In this document: piece after piece, positions 1 through 13,281 of the stretch
Numbering within the stretch: the first letter of the stretch is position 1
How the letters are laid out: every line of letters begins with the position of its first letter
DNA from: Liolophura sinensis
Taxonomy: Eukaryota > Mollusca > Polyplacophora > Chitonida > Chitonidae
NCBI RefSeq assembly: GCF_032854445.1
Contig: NC_088296.1
Location: 19,955,853 to 20,019,852 of the forward strand
DNA length: 64,000 bases
Reading direction: 5' to 3'
Made by a program: the position numbers and the translations under genes
The notes under the pieces: generated by a model
Told to the model about the DNA's origin: nothing
What the model saw: only the letters and a program-made list of their open reading frames with translations
Databases searched by the model: none

Positions 1-1245
1 GAGAGGTCTGGGTGCAAAACGATATTTTGCTGAATATTTTTAAAAATTTTTGTTCCAATATGTTTTTAAGTTAGTTCCACAGATCTTGAGAAGACTACGT
101 GTGTTGTCATCTGTTCACATGGCAATACATACTATACTCTGGTTGCCATGGTGGACGCCTTGGAAGACTGGTTGTCGTGGTAGACTTGCCTTGGGCCCAA
201 ACAGTATGGCATGAGGAGAGACTCTGCTGACATTGCCATAGCTTGAGTGGTGTTAAGTTTGACAAGTTTCTGCAGATTTGTGAGGGAGACCTGTCGTGGT
301 ATTGTGGAATATATATCGTGCCTTAACACCCGAGTGGTGTTACTTTTTGATAAGTTTGTGCAGATTCGTGGGTGGAGGATCTGCCGTGTTATTATGGCAT
401 ATATGTCTTATCTTAGGATCTTACATTCACCTGTAGCCTGGTTTTATCGGATTTATTGACTGCTTTGGCTTCAAGCTTCTAGCCTAATGATTCTGTTATT
501 CGAGCAAGTGATCCGTTATCTACCACGTAAACAATGGAACATGACGGTAAAATGTGTTTAGAATGTTGACTGTCAGTAAATAGTGGGCTATATTGAGTAC
601 GTAACGACCTAATTAAACAACGTCCTCTTCGTTAAAGGAGAGTTTAGTTCCTCAACAACGATTTTACAACGAGTAGATACACCACGCTCGATCACTGTTA
701 GTTGACTGAATTCCGCTTTAAGGGTCATGATAGGCGTGATGGCATAGCCTTAAAGAAAAAAATTACATGTAAGGGATGTTATCCGTTACTGTCTTTCACT
801 ATGTTACCATGGTGACATTTGAAAAAATACGATTAGAGCGCGCAGTGCTGTTTAAATAGTCGCCTCAGAATGAACCAACAATGGTTCTTTCTACAGGAAT
901 TACTGCCAAAAGGACCTTCAGCTCGTCTCTTATTTAAAATTTAATTTGCATCGATTAAAATGTAAAGGTGCTACTTCCGTCATGTGATAAACCAGGCTTA
1001 CATATTAAAATGATACGAAGGATACCCCTATGGGACAGACCTAACACCACGGTTGCAAAAAGAGCTACAATGAATAACACGATGGTTAAGCCCATTCAGA
1101 GAATTCTCTTCCAAAACAAAATCTTCGGTAGATTCCACAAATTTTTTCTCATGTGACGTGATAATGTTCCATGTGTGACGATCAATCAGATCATCGTGTG
1201 AGGACCAATCCGATACATATGACGCACATATGACATATACTTCAT

Positions 1246-1329
1246 TGACGTCACTTGGGTTTGAAAGTACGCATGTATGACTATATGCCAGCGATGAGTG
1301 AAACTGCGAAGTGTTCCTGCATGACGTCA
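1246..1329. promoter_or_regulatory. Pair of CRE palindromes
   Basis: Two perfect TGACGTCA sites lie 76 bp apart (1246-1253 and 1322-1329). This octamer is the CREB/ATF binding site in animals. No gene start is recognised nearby, so any regulatory role is unproven. Confidence 0.3.
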
Positions 1330-1504
1330 CAGCAGGAAAAATTGGAAACGAGAAAAAACTTATATTTCCGCATTGTCCCCTGAAACTAACAACAGCGGCT
1401 TTAATACAGTGCATTTTTAAACAATTTAAGAAGAAGTTCTAGATGGCACGATATCAGATTACCCTTCTGCTAGGTGTACATCTCTTGTCACTCTAATCCG
1501 TTTG

Positions 1505-1615
1505 TTTCAGGCAGTCGCCTATATTCGGTTGTCTGCAAACTCAGTCGTTATCAAAATTGCCTTTAGTCAGTAACACATAACATCCCCAGCCCTACACATT
1601 GAGATGTTGTACGCC
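1505..1615 (+). repeat. Dispersed repeat R1, copy 1
   Basis: It begins GTCGCCTATATTC and contains AACAAAATTGC/ATCAAAATTGC and CCTACACA blocks. It is shared in the same order with 17995-18105. No terminal structure or coding potential was seen. Confidence 0.6.
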
Positions 1616-4365
1616 CACAATATTACAGTATGTGAATAAGAAAGAAACATTTTTTTTTTATAATGAGTACTTTTGAAGTATAAGCATTTTACATTTTTAC
1701 GGAATAGGCCAAGAAGTTAACATTACTGGAGAGAAGTAATCCTAAATAATCCACGCGTACTCTCCCAGGGTAAATTTCACCAGCAACAGGAAAAAAACAT
1801 TTGGAAGAATAATGTTGAAACAGGATATGTTTGCCATGTCCTACACAGAAAATGACAATTTTATTTTTCTAACCAAAATCTGCAGTGTTTTTGTTACAAA
1901 ATGTTTTCCATTTAGTCGCTTGGATTGGCGAGCCGGTGTGGTATACAAATAGATGAAAAAACGGGCAAGGGCGTTGGCAAGCTCCGATAAGTTCCATTAC
2001 ACCCTGATAGCCAAACATTTACCTTGTCAGCTGAACTAGTTTCCATTTTGTTTTTGGCAAACCTATCTGAAATGAAATCCAAACACTTTCCCTACTGAGG
2101 CATTGGTCTTGATAACACAGAATTGTTGACCGATAAAGTCATTCTTCAAAGTTAAATTCCTCTGGTGCGTGGGAGACTCGAGATCCATGAATAAAAGAAA
2201 GTGCCATTAATTATTTTTCAGTAAGCGCGCGAGAGTTTGGTCACAGGCGTCATGTTGTTTTTAATCGTTATGGTCGTTGTCCAAACACCTCAGACGCTGA
2301 GTTACCTTCTTCCAGGACAAAGTGACTACAAGCATTCATTGTCCTTGTTGGTACAACGTGTGTTTAGTTTACGGTTAAAATTTACCCAGAGAATATTCGT
2401 AATATTTTACTCACCAATGATTTAAATCAATGGCAGATTTTCCTATACCGTGGACAAGCGTCAAAATGCATTAAGGATGAGTTTGGGACGTTTATTTGCC
2501 GATTGTTGCGCAGTAAAGAATATTTCTTCATAAGGCAATAATTAAAATGCCAATTTTGTACGCAAAAGCCCACAAAAGAATGTACTACCCTTCCCTACAG
2601 CAAATGGACGAGACGATGCCAAAGCCTAACCACGCATGTTAACCTTAAATTTAAGTCAGTTGCGAGGAAGCCTGGTTTCTCGTCATGTAATCAACATTTG
2701 CCGTCAGTAATTTTCGTTTATAAATAAGTACGAGGACAACAGCTTACATGTGCTTATTTACACCAGAAGTGGTAGAAATAGAAAGAAACACAATAGAAGT
2801 GGAAATCCAAATGTTGTGTCAAATATTAGATGCGCAAATGTCTTTTCTGTAAATGGACAATTCTGTCGAATTTGCCTTGCCCATTTCTCACTGCTCACAA
2901 AAGCGTGTGTATAAGGTGGCGAGATTGATAGTTCTTTGCTCATATATGAACAACACGGTGCCAATACTGACATAAACAAAGCGATTGCCTCGGTCTAAGA
3001 AATTCAATTAAAAGCCGTAAACGGTTTGTGTAACATTTATGTTTGGACATGTTCAGTTGGTTTTTGTGATTTGTTACCTTTAACGCTGGCACTTTGTCCC
3101 TTCCATGTTAATTGTGTGAGAGCTAAAACCCTAACACTTCTAAGCTAACACTTCCCATACTGTTGGGTTAATTCATTGTACGGGTTTCGTATAGACTTTC
3201 TAGTTGTTAAATTCGTGTTATTCTAAACTTGTTCCCTCCATGTACATTTTTGTAAACGATCAATACTGCACAGTAAGTATTGTGCTTACCACTGTTTCGT
3301 AATCAAAGTGAAACATCTCTAAAACGACTCGCAGGCATCAGGAGATTCGTGGTGTACGCCAATCTGTGACATTGGGATGAAGTGCTATTACTCAAACAGA
3401 TAATGGGCCTAGCGGAGTCCGAGAGAAAATTGTTTTATCCTTAACTATTTGTTTTTTGTCGATGGCGGTAAGTCAAGAGAGGCGATGATGAATGGAGCTC
3501 CTGACATCCACCCTTGTCCAACTGATAATAAAATAAAGTCTACATGTCTGTAGCAATTACACGAGGTTTAAGAATGGCATCGCAGTATCACAATTCTGTC
3601 TGATTGCACATGTACCCCAGTCAAGAAAATCCTGTTTGTATAAAGTGAAGCGCAAATCTACGCAGAAAGAGAAATAGATCACTATCATATCTAAATGAGA
3701 CTGTCTGCTGCAAAAATATGATTTATTTAAGGATTGACTGTAATATTTTTTAGATTTAATGTGGAATAAACGAAAATAACCTTTTGCAAAGTGTATGAAT
3801 CCTGGTAGCGGTTTATACAAAATTTTGCACAGCAGTGGATTGTTTTGAAGAAGAGAACTCCGCAGGCTCCAAAATACACATTTTATTTGAGGTTCTTTGG
3901 GCCAGTGAAAATGGTGATCAAAATTCTACCGTTACTAAGCAACGTTCCGTGAAGAGGGAGCCAAATGACGAGGCAAAGTTTACATTTGCAGGTTGTTTCA
4001 AAAAGAATTGTGAACACATTTTTCTAAAAGCATTTAAAAGATGAATTCCGAACTTGAGAAAATGGACACAGAAGATGTCGAAGGAGTTGAGTTTATTTCA
4101 TGAGACACATTGTCAAGGCAACAAGGCGTTTAAGCTGTTCACCTCTAACTACTGCTGTTGTTGTTGCACGACAAGGATGTGTGGGAGTTGACTTCGTCAA
4201 GCCGGTTGCGAAACACGTGTAACATATATATCTCCATATTTTATTTTAAACAACAGTTGAAAAGTGATTTTGATTAAACTAGCTTCTTTTTGGCGATCGA
4301 GCTCACGTACTGAGGTACCCATTACTGTTGAAACAGTCTTAAATCATCCTAGACTATCCACAGAG

Positions 4366-4665
4366 TGAGTGAGTGCTTGGGGCTTAACGTCGTACTCAAC
4401 AATTTTTCAGTCATATGACGATGAAGATATCTTTAGGGTGCATGTAATATACCTCTTTGTTACAGGACGGATTTCCACAGCTCTTTTATTAAGTGCTGCT
4501 TCACTAAGACAGTTTACTGTAAATACGTACGGCGCCCCGCCCGCGCCATTATACTGATACAGGTCAACCAGTCGTTGCGAGGAAGTTACAATTCGCTCTT
4601 TTAAGGATCTTAGGCCTGACTCGACCGAGGATTGACCCTGGATCTACCGCTCCCAAAACGGACGA
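4366..4665 (-). mobile_element. SINE-B, near full length, 5' head truncated
   Basis: Starts with a GAGTGAGTG tail and GCTTAACGTCGTACTCAAC, continues through the family body (TTATACTGATAC...GTCAACCAGTCGTTG), and ends in part of the tRNA-like head (GGATCTACCGCTCCC) on the minus strand. A diverged 11-bp duplication (TATCCACAGAG at 4355-4365; CTTCCACAGAA at 4666-4676; 8/11) flanks it. Confidence 0.85.
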
Positions 4666-4930
4666 CTTCCACAGAATTGCACTGATGCTCCTGTTTATGA
4701 ATGTGAATATAACACACACGAAAGCAGATATATTTATAGTGTTCAATTTGTCATTTTACCTGACGCGCCTTCAGACTCTTTCAGTTCTGTTGTTGGAAAA
4801 AATAGTCCCACGTGAGCGTAGCATTATTTTTTCGGTTTATTGGATTATAAATGCAAAAATTTGAGCAATTGGATTGCGTCTTACAAGCGGGAAAAATAAA
4901 TTATTTTATATGACTTGTGTTTTACTCAGA

Positions 4931-5135
4931 AACATTTCACTTATACGACGACGGCCAACTTTATGGTGGGAGGAAACCGGGGAAACTCAGGACCAGCAGC
5001 AGGTTGATGGCAGAGATGAAGACAGCATGAGTGGGACTTGAGCTTACAGCAACCAACTTGGTGAAATGCACCTATGGTGAAATGCACAAAGGTATTACGC
5101 CGCGCTGGCACGCTAAACATGTCGGCCATGGAATC
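4931..5135 (-). mobile_element. SINE-A, degenerate
   Basis: Recognisable from CACTTATACGACGACGGCC through GGTGGGAGGAAACCGG to GGCACGCTAAACATGTCGG at the head end. It is strongly mutated, so an old copy. Confidence 0.75.
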
Positions 5136-5264
5136 CCCCAAGAGATTATTTACCACGTAGAAAATCAACGTTTTCCTATGTGTGCAGAGAATTTAGCGTT
5201 TAAATATCTACATGGTATGTTATGCCACTCCTAGGCAGTCTGTACCTGGTAGTGGTGCGAGTGC

Positions 5265-5360
5265 ATTCTTAAGAATATCGGGTTATCTGCGTTCATTTGC
5301 CAGTTGTCACACTGTCGTGGCCGCTCTGGATTTACTCTCTATGCTCTATGCCTTTTCGTG
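5265..5360 (-). repeat. Dispersed repeat R3, copy 1
   Basis: Contains TGCCAGTTGTCACACTGTCG and ATTTACTCTCTATGCT, shared with 31355-31440 and, in reverse, with 33235-33450, 35640-35725 and 60915-61135. Confidence 0.55.
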
Positions 5361-5529
5361 TTCCAGCGTTAACAGAACCCGAAGGATAGGGTGTATTTTT
5401 TACAGAATAACACTAATGTCCCGTTATATGAGCAGTAAATCAGAAAAACAGGTTTCATGTGTATTACAGTACCAATTAAACCTCGAGACTGGACGGATGA
5501 TTTGATACATGTACAATCGTTTGGCACTT

Positions 5530-6816
5530 CGTAGCGAATAAGGTAATAACTTAGACAAAACAGACAGGCACACTCTAAAAATACTAGATGGTTATAGACT
5601 CGGCGTTAAGGAAAACGCCGAGTTGAGTGATTAGAACTAACAAAGGATAGGGTATTTGACAGGTGATAACCATTGGTCTGGGTTATTAAAAACACGCCAT
5701 GTCAATGAAGGCTAGTAATAACTATATAAAGCATATGTATAACCAAATATACATTGGCGAAGACGTCTATAAACTATTGCTTAAGCTTAAGTTGACCCGG
5801 ACAAGGGTGGTGCTGATGTCAACGTTACTGTTAAGGCTAACAAGTAAAATGGAGTTGTCAAGAAATGTGCAGCAGTCGGCTTAGTACTGTACAAGATCTC
5901 CCTTAAGCCAATCATGGCGCGATATTCGTCTCTCTGAAACAAGTTATGATCGTACAGTTGTTATAGTGGCTTTCTTAGCTGACCAACATATGGACTTATT
6001 GGGTAAATATGTGCATCAGTAGATTCGGACCTGGCGACGGTTATAGTTTTACGTAACACCGGAGGTTATCTACACGGCCTAAAAACGCGCGAGCCTCCTT
6101 CTGAAGGATAACAGCGGAAATTGCTCCTCGTTGGACATGGTTTACGAAATTCCGGAATCCGCGTGCAGACGCTGATAGATTGCGCCATTGTGGATTGAAA
6201 CATTCAGGCGGGAAATAGAAAGCGTGCTACAATTGTTAAATAACAAGCAGTCTTTAGATATTGTGTGCTTGTGAGAGCTACCCTAAAAATCAAGACGAGG
6301 AAAATTGGGTGTCGAAAGGAGCGATAAAGTTTCCATTTAAGAAAAATGTAAATCTGTCAACGTGACCTCCATGAATGATAAGATTGCAACACATAGTACC
6401 GTTCGGAAAAGAAAGAACAAAATTTGATTCAGACGACAGTTAGCACACGTGCTTAATATTCAAAGCTTATACCGTAGATACTTATCCATTTACACATTCT
6501 TATAAGTCTCAAGTTATATAAGTCCACCCAGTAAGACGTTCCTGGAGTTTCTTGGTATATTAATCACAAATGTATATTATTATTCAACCACATAATGCAC
6601 ATTAACATCTAGAATTCTATCACGTGTGGATTATCGTGCCTATAATACCAGTTCGCAGATAGTAAATAATTCAAAATAACAGCAATTCAGTAAAGAAGAA
6701 TTCGGTTTCAATCCAAACGATTTTAAGAAAAAGAACAGAAGTCGTCAATGCTCAGTACAATATAATTCTTCGGTAATAAACATCACATCATCCTTCCCTT
6801 CTATCAGTCGGATGTA
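5530..6816. other. Unique DNA with one short hairpin
   Basis: No gene seen. A perfect 10-bp hairpin (ACTCGGCGTT / AACGCCGAGT, 5598-5623) stands out. About 6040-6240 is locally CpG-rich, without a recognisable exon. Confidence 0.5.
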
Positions 6817-6817
6817 A

Positions 6818-7488
6818 TATTTCCTTATATACAGCGAAGATGTAAGCTTTTGTGCCAGTGTTTGGCCTTAGTAACCACAGGTACGAACTCACGAAGGTAC
6901 GACTATTTCCTTATATACAGCGAAGATGTAAGCTTTTGTGCCAGTGTTTGGCCTTAGTAACCACAGGTACGAACTCACGAAGGTACGACTATTTCCTTAT
7001 ATACAGCGAAGATGTAAGCTTTTGTGCCAGTGTTTGGCCTTAGTAACCACAGGTACGAACACACGAAGGTACGAATATTTCCTTATATACAGCGAAGATG
7101 TAAGCTTTTGTGCCAGTGTTTGGCCTTAATAACCACAGGTACGAACTCACGAAGGTACGACTATTTCCTTATATACAGCGAAGATGTAAGCTTTTGTGCC
7201 AGTGTTTGGCCTTAGTAACCACAGGTACGAACTCACGAAGGTACGAATATTTCCTTATATAAAGGGAAGATGTAAGCTTTTGTGCTAGTGTTTGGCCTTA
7301 GTAACCACAGGTACGAACTCACTAAGGTACGAATATTTCCTTATAAACAGGGAAGATGTAAGCTTTTTGCCAGTGTTTGGCCTTAGTAACCACAGGTACG
7401 AACTCACGAAGGTACGAATATTTCCTTATATACAGGGAAGATGTAAGCTTTTGTGCCAGTGTTTGGCCTTGGTAACCACAGGTACGAA
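6818..7488 (+). repeat. 86-bp tandem array 1 (about 7.8 copies)
   Basis: The unit contains GTAAGCTTTTGTGCCAGTG, then GGTACGAACTCACGAAGG and TTTCCTTATATACAG, and repeats every 86 bp with only a few differences per copy. Since 86 is not a multiple of three, the apparent open frames drift through all frames and are not genes. High identity implies recent amplification. Confidence 0.95.
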
Positions 7489-9150
7489 TCGCTGTTTTCA
7501 CAACGTGGAGCTAGGAACAGGCAGATCATTGCTAATAACTTTTACCACTGTAAAAGTGGAACTACAAACCGGGTGTTATAAGTTTCTCAAAGCAGACTTA
7601 AGTGAAACTTTGTAACTCGAGATTCCGTGTTGTTCCCATCCCCCTTCTCCTAATGTTAAAGCCGTATTCATACGATCAGGTTTGTCTTGTCGTCTCTTGG
7701 AATTCGACGAATGTAATGAAAATATGTAAAGTTTAATTCGTAAGCGGTGTTCAAACTGTATCGTTTCTCAAACGTTACAATCCCATGCAATAGTGCATAT
7801 TCTGTTTTTAATGTACTACTCTGACTGGCCGAGTCGACTCGACACTTGCATAGTGTGAACGTGGAAGAAGGTGAGCTGATGCAGAAGGCTATTTGCAAAA
7901 CTTGGACAAATTATTTTATGTTAGAAGAAGATTTAAGAGATACATGAGCAATGGTTACAAAGCTTTAAAACGATTAAACGAATGGTTTAGAGGCATGGTC
8001 CATGTGACATAACAAAACGCCCTAGTTTCAAAAATACCACACATGCGCTCACGTCTACGGGACTCGGCGCTTTTTAATTAGGAAAATAGAGATCGTGGGA
8101 CTGACAATTGCCTGAGGCAAAATCTAGAAAACACATTAGGTATTTCACTTAATCTGGGGTGACGCTGATGCAATACGTAAACAAAATGTGAGAAAACGAC
8201 CGCAGGTGCCCGGATGCAATACACATGGCGAACAGAGCGGATAGGAAAAATTAATAAGCCATTGCATGGGCGAGAATTTGGCTTCTAGCGGTATTAGACC
8301 GTGTTATCCTAAAATCAAACTTTCCATCTGGTGGCAAGGCTTGAAGGTATAGTCTCGATGATATCATTCACAAACTCCTGCGGCTGCGTGCCCAATTATA
8401 GAGTGCAATGTTTCTTTGTCCTGGCAGGGGAAGAAAACATAAAACGTCGTTGAGCACCACATACCAAAGGAATGCGTGTGGAATAATGATAAAAAAAAGC
8501 TAGTAGCATGTTAGAGTTAAGCAGTCATCATGTTTGATGGATACATAATTGAGAGTGTATGTTCTGTGCATAACATTCTGTTCAAATTTCAAACTAGTGA
8601 CTGGAAAATAATTTCCGAGTGTTGTATGTGACCAGGCCTTGGACTTCACGGACTACGAATTTGAACTTTAATATGGAATTCATGCCTGGAATGTTCATTG
8701 TCTGCCCGGCATCATTGAAAACTGATGACCGCTTCTCTCTTGTGTGTTACCGGCTTTATTTCTTATTTGTGTAATTTCTTACATACCTTTGTCTTTAGTA
8801 GTTAGTGTTAAACGTTGTTTTGGAAATGGATCTTGCGATTATCGACTTGGAACGCCTTTTACGGACTACGAATGGTATATAAATGTCGGACTTGACGCTT
8901 ATGTTCAATTGTTCATAACTGCACCATTTTAACGAAATAAACACACATGCTTATAATAGCCTTAGCTCCAAGTTAAGCTGAATTAAAACACAGCGGGAAT
9001 AATTTCCAGGTACATGTACATCATAATTTAATTGCAACTGTTCATAACGGCATCATGTTGTGTAATCATCACTGATGTTCACACTGTACCTAAGCATTGG
9101 TTAAGCCAAATCAAATCCACTTATTCTAAAACATCTGTCCATATACAAAG
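7489..9150. other. Unique DNA, no complete gene
   Basis: Apart from exon-like copy A (8806-8932), nothing was recognised. Open frames are short and without family features. Confidence 0.5.
8806..8932 (+). pseudogene. Exon-like segment, copy A of a three-copy family
   Basis: A pyrimidine-rich stretch ending in AG at 8805 is followed by an open frame to 8932. The sequence starts TGTTAAACG and encodes CDYRLGT, then a Y-x2-V-x3-AY pattern. It aligns without gaps over 23 codons with copy C (29884-30043). Conserved residues Cys, Tyr, Gly, Thr, Tyr, Val, Ala and Tyr are partly encoded by different synonymous codons. Upstream of the Cys there is a 1-nt length difference from copy C, so at least one copy is damaged. 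No ATG is associated. Function unknown. Confidence 0.3.
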
Positions 9151-9153
9151 AGA

Positions 9154-9809
9154 AACTTGTATTTCATTCTAACATAAGCTGGTGCTGAATCCTAACATAG
9201 CCTTGTATTGTATTCTAACGTAAGCTTGTATTCCAACAAAAGCTGACAATGTAACATAAGGTTGTATTGTATTCTAGCATAAACTTGTATTGTATTCTAG
9301 CATAAGCTTGTACTCTAACGTAAGGTTGTATTGTATTCTAACATACGCCTGTATTGTATTCTAACATGAGCTTGTATTGTATTCTAGCATAATCTTGTAT
9401 TCCAGCATTATCTTGTATTCTAGCATAATCTTGTATTCTAACGTAAGTTTGTATTGTATTCTAACACACACTTGTATTGTATTCTAACATAAGATTGTAT
9501 TGCATTCTAACATAAATTTGTATTGCATTCCAACATAATCCTGTATTTTAATCTAGCATAACCTTGTATTCTAGCATACGCTTATATTGTATTCTGACAT
9601 GAGCTTGTATTGTATTCTAGCATAATATTGTATTTTAGCATAATCTTGTATTCTAATGTGAGCTTGTATTGTATTCTAACATACACTTGTATTGCATTCT
9701 AACATAAATTTGTTTTGCATTCTAACATAATCTTGTATTGCAATATAGCGAAACCGTGTATTCTAGCAGAAGCTTGTATTCTAGCATACGCTTGTATTGT
9801 ACTCTGACC
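9154..9809 (+). repeat. Degenerate tandem repeat, unit about 18-24 bp
   Basis: About 30 imperfect copies of CTTGTATTGTATTCTAACATA. A shorter form lacks TTGTA (CTTGTATTCTAGCATAAT). Unit length alternates and point differences are many, so this is an older minisatellite. No coding potential. Confidence 0.9.
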
Positions 9810-9812
9810 TAG

Positions 9813-10825
9813 CGGGATGAAAATGAAAGAAAACATCTGAAGTTAAAAGCAACCTAATCCTCAGTCAATTCAATGGACATTCTCTCGGGAATGAAGCTTA
9901 AGTGAACAAGTATAAAATGGTTCAAACTGTAAGGCTAGTTTTCTGTAAATATGGTATATCTTTATGAATTTATCTTTAAATGTAAAAAGACATTCGAAAA
10001 TATTTTCTGACAAAGTCTGACAAATTCATGTGTGAACACAATCTAATTAAAGATGTGTAAACACGATCTAATCTTTAAGGATTTTTTTTGTGTAAGGAAG
10101 GGCTTGCTCGAATATATAGTAGAGCATAGCTTGACACTTATGAGTGTCATTATCGTTTGATATTAATATAGAGCGACGGTTTCGAAGATGACAAATCCAT
10201 AACAAGAGCAGCGGAAGCACTTTTCTGACAAAGAGTGGGTTTGTACATGAAAACACGCAATTGTTCTACATCATTAGACTGAAAATTGTCACTGATATCT
10301 TTCACATTTTTTTCTATACATGGGTATATAAGAAATACAGGGCAAACAAGTAGCAGATACATCTTAATGAAACTGGATTCACTGTCAGCATTTTTTTCAA
10401 GTTGATCAACCTGAGTGTTGTTAACATAATGCACTACGTTAAGCGTTGCTCCATTTTTCTGCCTTTGTATACGGTCATTAAGGATTTGACAAATTTATCA
10501 AGTGAACCGGAAAAGCTGTTTTTAACGTTTGTCTTTAATAACTTCCCGGCTGGACATCAAACGATTACTGTTAGAGCTGAGCTAAATATTGACTCTAAAG
10601 TGGAAGAAATTAAAACAATGGAATATGACAGCCTTTAAGAGTACAAAGAAAGGAAATATACAAAAAAGTAAAAAAAAATCCAGATTAACTGCATTGCTAA
10701 CATTTAGTCTGAGCGCACATGTGTATATGTGTCCACTGAGAGCATTATCAAAGAAGACATTTAGGATAGTTTGTTGTATGGACTTTTCTACAGTAAGGAA
10801 ACCGATACATCGTATTATTTACTTG
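9813..10825. other. Mostly unique AT-rich DNA
   Basis: Holds the weak minus-strand frame at 10153-10405 and an overlapping plus-strand frame (10402-10638), neither recognised. A small TGACACT/AGTGTCA hairpin lies near 10131-10150. Confidence 0.45.
10153..10405 (-). other. Unidentified open frame, possible terminal exon
   Basis: On the minus strand an acceptor-like ACACTCAG at about 10406-10413 opens a frame of about 84 codons ending in TAA near 10153. The peptide is mixed and protein-like, with one hydrophobic segment (MYLLLVCPVFLIYP). I recognise no family, and an overlapping plus-strand frame (10402-10638) looks equally plausible. Weak candidate only. Confidence 0.15.
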
Positions 10826-10828
10826 TAT

Positions 10829-10871
10829 ATTTATTTATTTGATTGGTGCTTTACGCCGTACTCAAAAACAG
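10829..10871 (-). mobile_element. SINE-A 3' fragment
   Basis: Only the tail and 3' core remain: TTTATTTGATTGGTGCTTTACGCCGTACTC.. read in reverse orientation. Truncated after about 43 bp. Confidence 0.7.
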
Positions 10872-11581
10872 TTCTTTTGTCCATCACACTATTAAATCCC
10901 TAAGGGTGATTTTTGGATTCTGCTGATCAATGCACGCTTTGCAACGCGTTACAGGCGTGATTCCTACAACAATCACACGTTCAAGCAAATCAACGTCACA
11001 CTCACAAATGAATAAACCACGTTTTCGAGTCAATAGCCAACGATCTCGCGCTATTAATCAACTATTTCGTTGCGTTTGGTGTGCAACCGTCATCTCTCTC
11101 TGGGAGTTCTCTGATGTGTAATTGTTTAGAAAGTAAGCAATCATGCAGATGGTGGCTCTCCACGTACACGCGATTTTAACTACCAGCTGAGCAGAACATG
11201 TTTTTGTTTTGTTTTGTTTTTTTGCCCATGTAATAACACATATTGTGTATGCTGCAGATATCAAGAAGTGTTCCTGCGCTCGTTGAACATCACTTCTTTC
11301 GACCTAACAATTTCTGATATGGCATCATACAGTAAGCACTATCTGTCCAATCATGCAGTGAGAAGCAATCAACAGTGTTCAATGATGTTGGAAGAAGCAA
11401 GAAATGTTCTAGGCGAAAGATTGAAACATATTAATATTCAAATCGTGTACTATGCTAGTAGATAAGTTGTCGATAATGAAGTATCTCAGTTTTGATTGTT
11501 GCCGTTGAATACAAATTGAAGTTTCTGTCTTTCGCGTTCGATTTCTGTTTGAACCAGAAGAAGAAATTCTGGTTTCTATTT

Positions 11582-11805
11582 ATATATTTATTTGTTTATT
11601 TATTTGATTGATGTTTGACGCCGTACTCAAGAATATTTTCCTTATACAACGGCGGCCAGCATTACTGCGGGAGGAAGCCATGGAGAGCCCAGGGGAACCC
11701 ACAACCATCCGCAAGTTGCTGACAGACCTTCCCACGAACGGCCGGCGCATAAGCTGTACTTCAACTCACAGCGACCGCATTGTTGAGAGGCTCTACTGGG
11801 TATTT
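11582..11805 (-). mobile_element. SINE-A, head truncated
   Basis: Runs from the TTTATTTGATTGATG tail through CGGCGGCCAGCATTA and CACAACCATCCGCA to the body end GACCGCATTGTTGAGAGGC. The tRNA-like head is missing. Confidence 0.85.
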
Positions 11806-11809
11806 TAAA

Positions 11810-13138
11810 AAAGGAAAGCTAATGTTGTATGTATTTTGCTCGTACATTCGGTACTTATCACAGGACATGGTTACATTACACCCGTTCTGAGCATAAAATG
11901 CGCAAACAATCTCCGAGAGTGGAAAAAAAATAGATTCATCGGGATTTTAATGAGGATTGCTTCTTGAAGTAAAAACGTAAAATATCATTAACATTGTGTT
12001 AGAATCGAGACTGGAATTGAAGTTGTCAATAAACTCACCGCCAAATATAACATCCTCGTGTTGTAAGTCGAACCAATGATTAAAATGTTCTATTTTGTTT
12101 TGTTTCGCCCTCCTCTAGATTCTATTTTGTAATTTAATTGTATTATCGGCCATATGATTTGCCAAGATTGTGTAATATATGTTCTCTCATCATGTAATTC
12201 AACTTTAGAGTTATAAAATTTCTACTTTTATTCTCTGAATATATGACAGTTACATGTTTCGCGCAGAATACGATTTGTTTTTCTTGAAAAGCCCTTTGAA
12301 TAGTAATTCGGGAAATGCCTATTTGACGAGGCTTCTACATTCCGTTATCCGTTATTGGGGCAGGAGTAAATGATTAGCCATATTACAGCGCCCTCGCCGG
12401 AGGAAAGCAGATTGCTGACTCTGCGTGTCTTTTTTTTCCCGACGTATGAACTGTGCTGCCTAGGTGGAACACCATGCCTAAGACACCATGAACGATATCT
12501 AGGGAACAGCTGTAAAAGACTTTTGCTGTTAATCTTTTTGATTACCGCTTTACGCATAAGTCAAAAATGTTTAACCTTTACCATGGTGGTCTGTTTTGTG
12601 CGTGGAGGAAACAAGAGGGGCCAGGTTTAACAACCTGGTGCACATACACACATCAAACATGTACCTCGACAATGAAAGAACATACAGTAAATTATTTCTA
12701 ATTTTGCATATAATGCACATGTCACGAATGAACTGTTGTCAATAATCCCATTTTTAAGCTTCTTTGCTTCCATGTATGTCTTCTTGCGTTCCATCATTAT
12801 CATTATCTTCTCCACCGGACAAAACTATTTTTACTGTACGGTATGAGCTCAACTGTGTTACTTTATAGGGACACACTGACAAAAACGAGCACCTGTTACA
12901 ATTGAGCCAAAGAGAGAGACGTGTGTGTATGTAATGCTTAAACGCAGAGAAAACAGAATGCAGTATGTGTCGGAGGAAAGACCACTAAACACTGTCCATA
13001 AAAATATATGGTTCGATATATTTTCTTTAAATTTTGCATGCTACATTTTCCTTTACTGACAATATTAGGGTCAGTGACCTCACATCATGTTTTTATTTTT
13101 GCCTTACACAAGCTGCTAAATTTCATCAGTCTAAGTAC
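11810..13138. other. Unique DNA with a SINE-C relic
   Basis: No gene recognised. About 12440-12505 resembles SINE-C. 12540-12625 looks like a very degraded SINE-A tail. 12627-12815 is unremarkable. Confidence 0.45.
12440..12505 (-). mobile_element. SINE-C fragment
   Basis: TGCTGCC...CATGCCTAAGACACCATG matches the body of the SINE-C copy at 51000 (TGCTGCC...CATGCCGAAGACACCATG). Confidence 0.5.
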
Positions 13139-13140
13139 AT

Positions 13141-13281
13141 ATTAATTTATTTGAATGGTGTTTTACGCCATCCTCAAGAATATTTCACTTAGATGGGGGC
13201 GGCTAGCATTATGGTGGGAGGAAACCGGACAGAGTCCGGGGGGAAACACACGACCATCCGCATTAATGGAGACATTCCCCG
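13141..13281 (-). mobile_element. SINE-A, 3' half
   Basis: Tail TTAATTTATTTGAATGGTG, then the TTTTACGCCATCCTCAAG core and GGTGGGAGGAAACCGG. It stops after the CGACCATCCGC block. Confidence 0.8.

Larger units (their letters stand above)
1..4354. other. Unique DNA, no gene recognised
   Basis: There are short frames only, none with recognisable protein features; the longest (1028-1414, minus) shows no family motif. The stretch holds two CRE palindromes (1246 and 1322) and one copy of a dispersed repeat (1505-1615). The rest looks like single-copy intergenic DNA. Confidence 0.6.

Noticed and set aside
1028-1414. 128-codon minus-strand frame
   Set aside because: No recognisable domain; overlaps the CRE pair and looks like chance.
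6852-7615. Repeated 63-codon frames
   Set aside because: By-product of 86-bp array 1; several begin at non-ATG codons.
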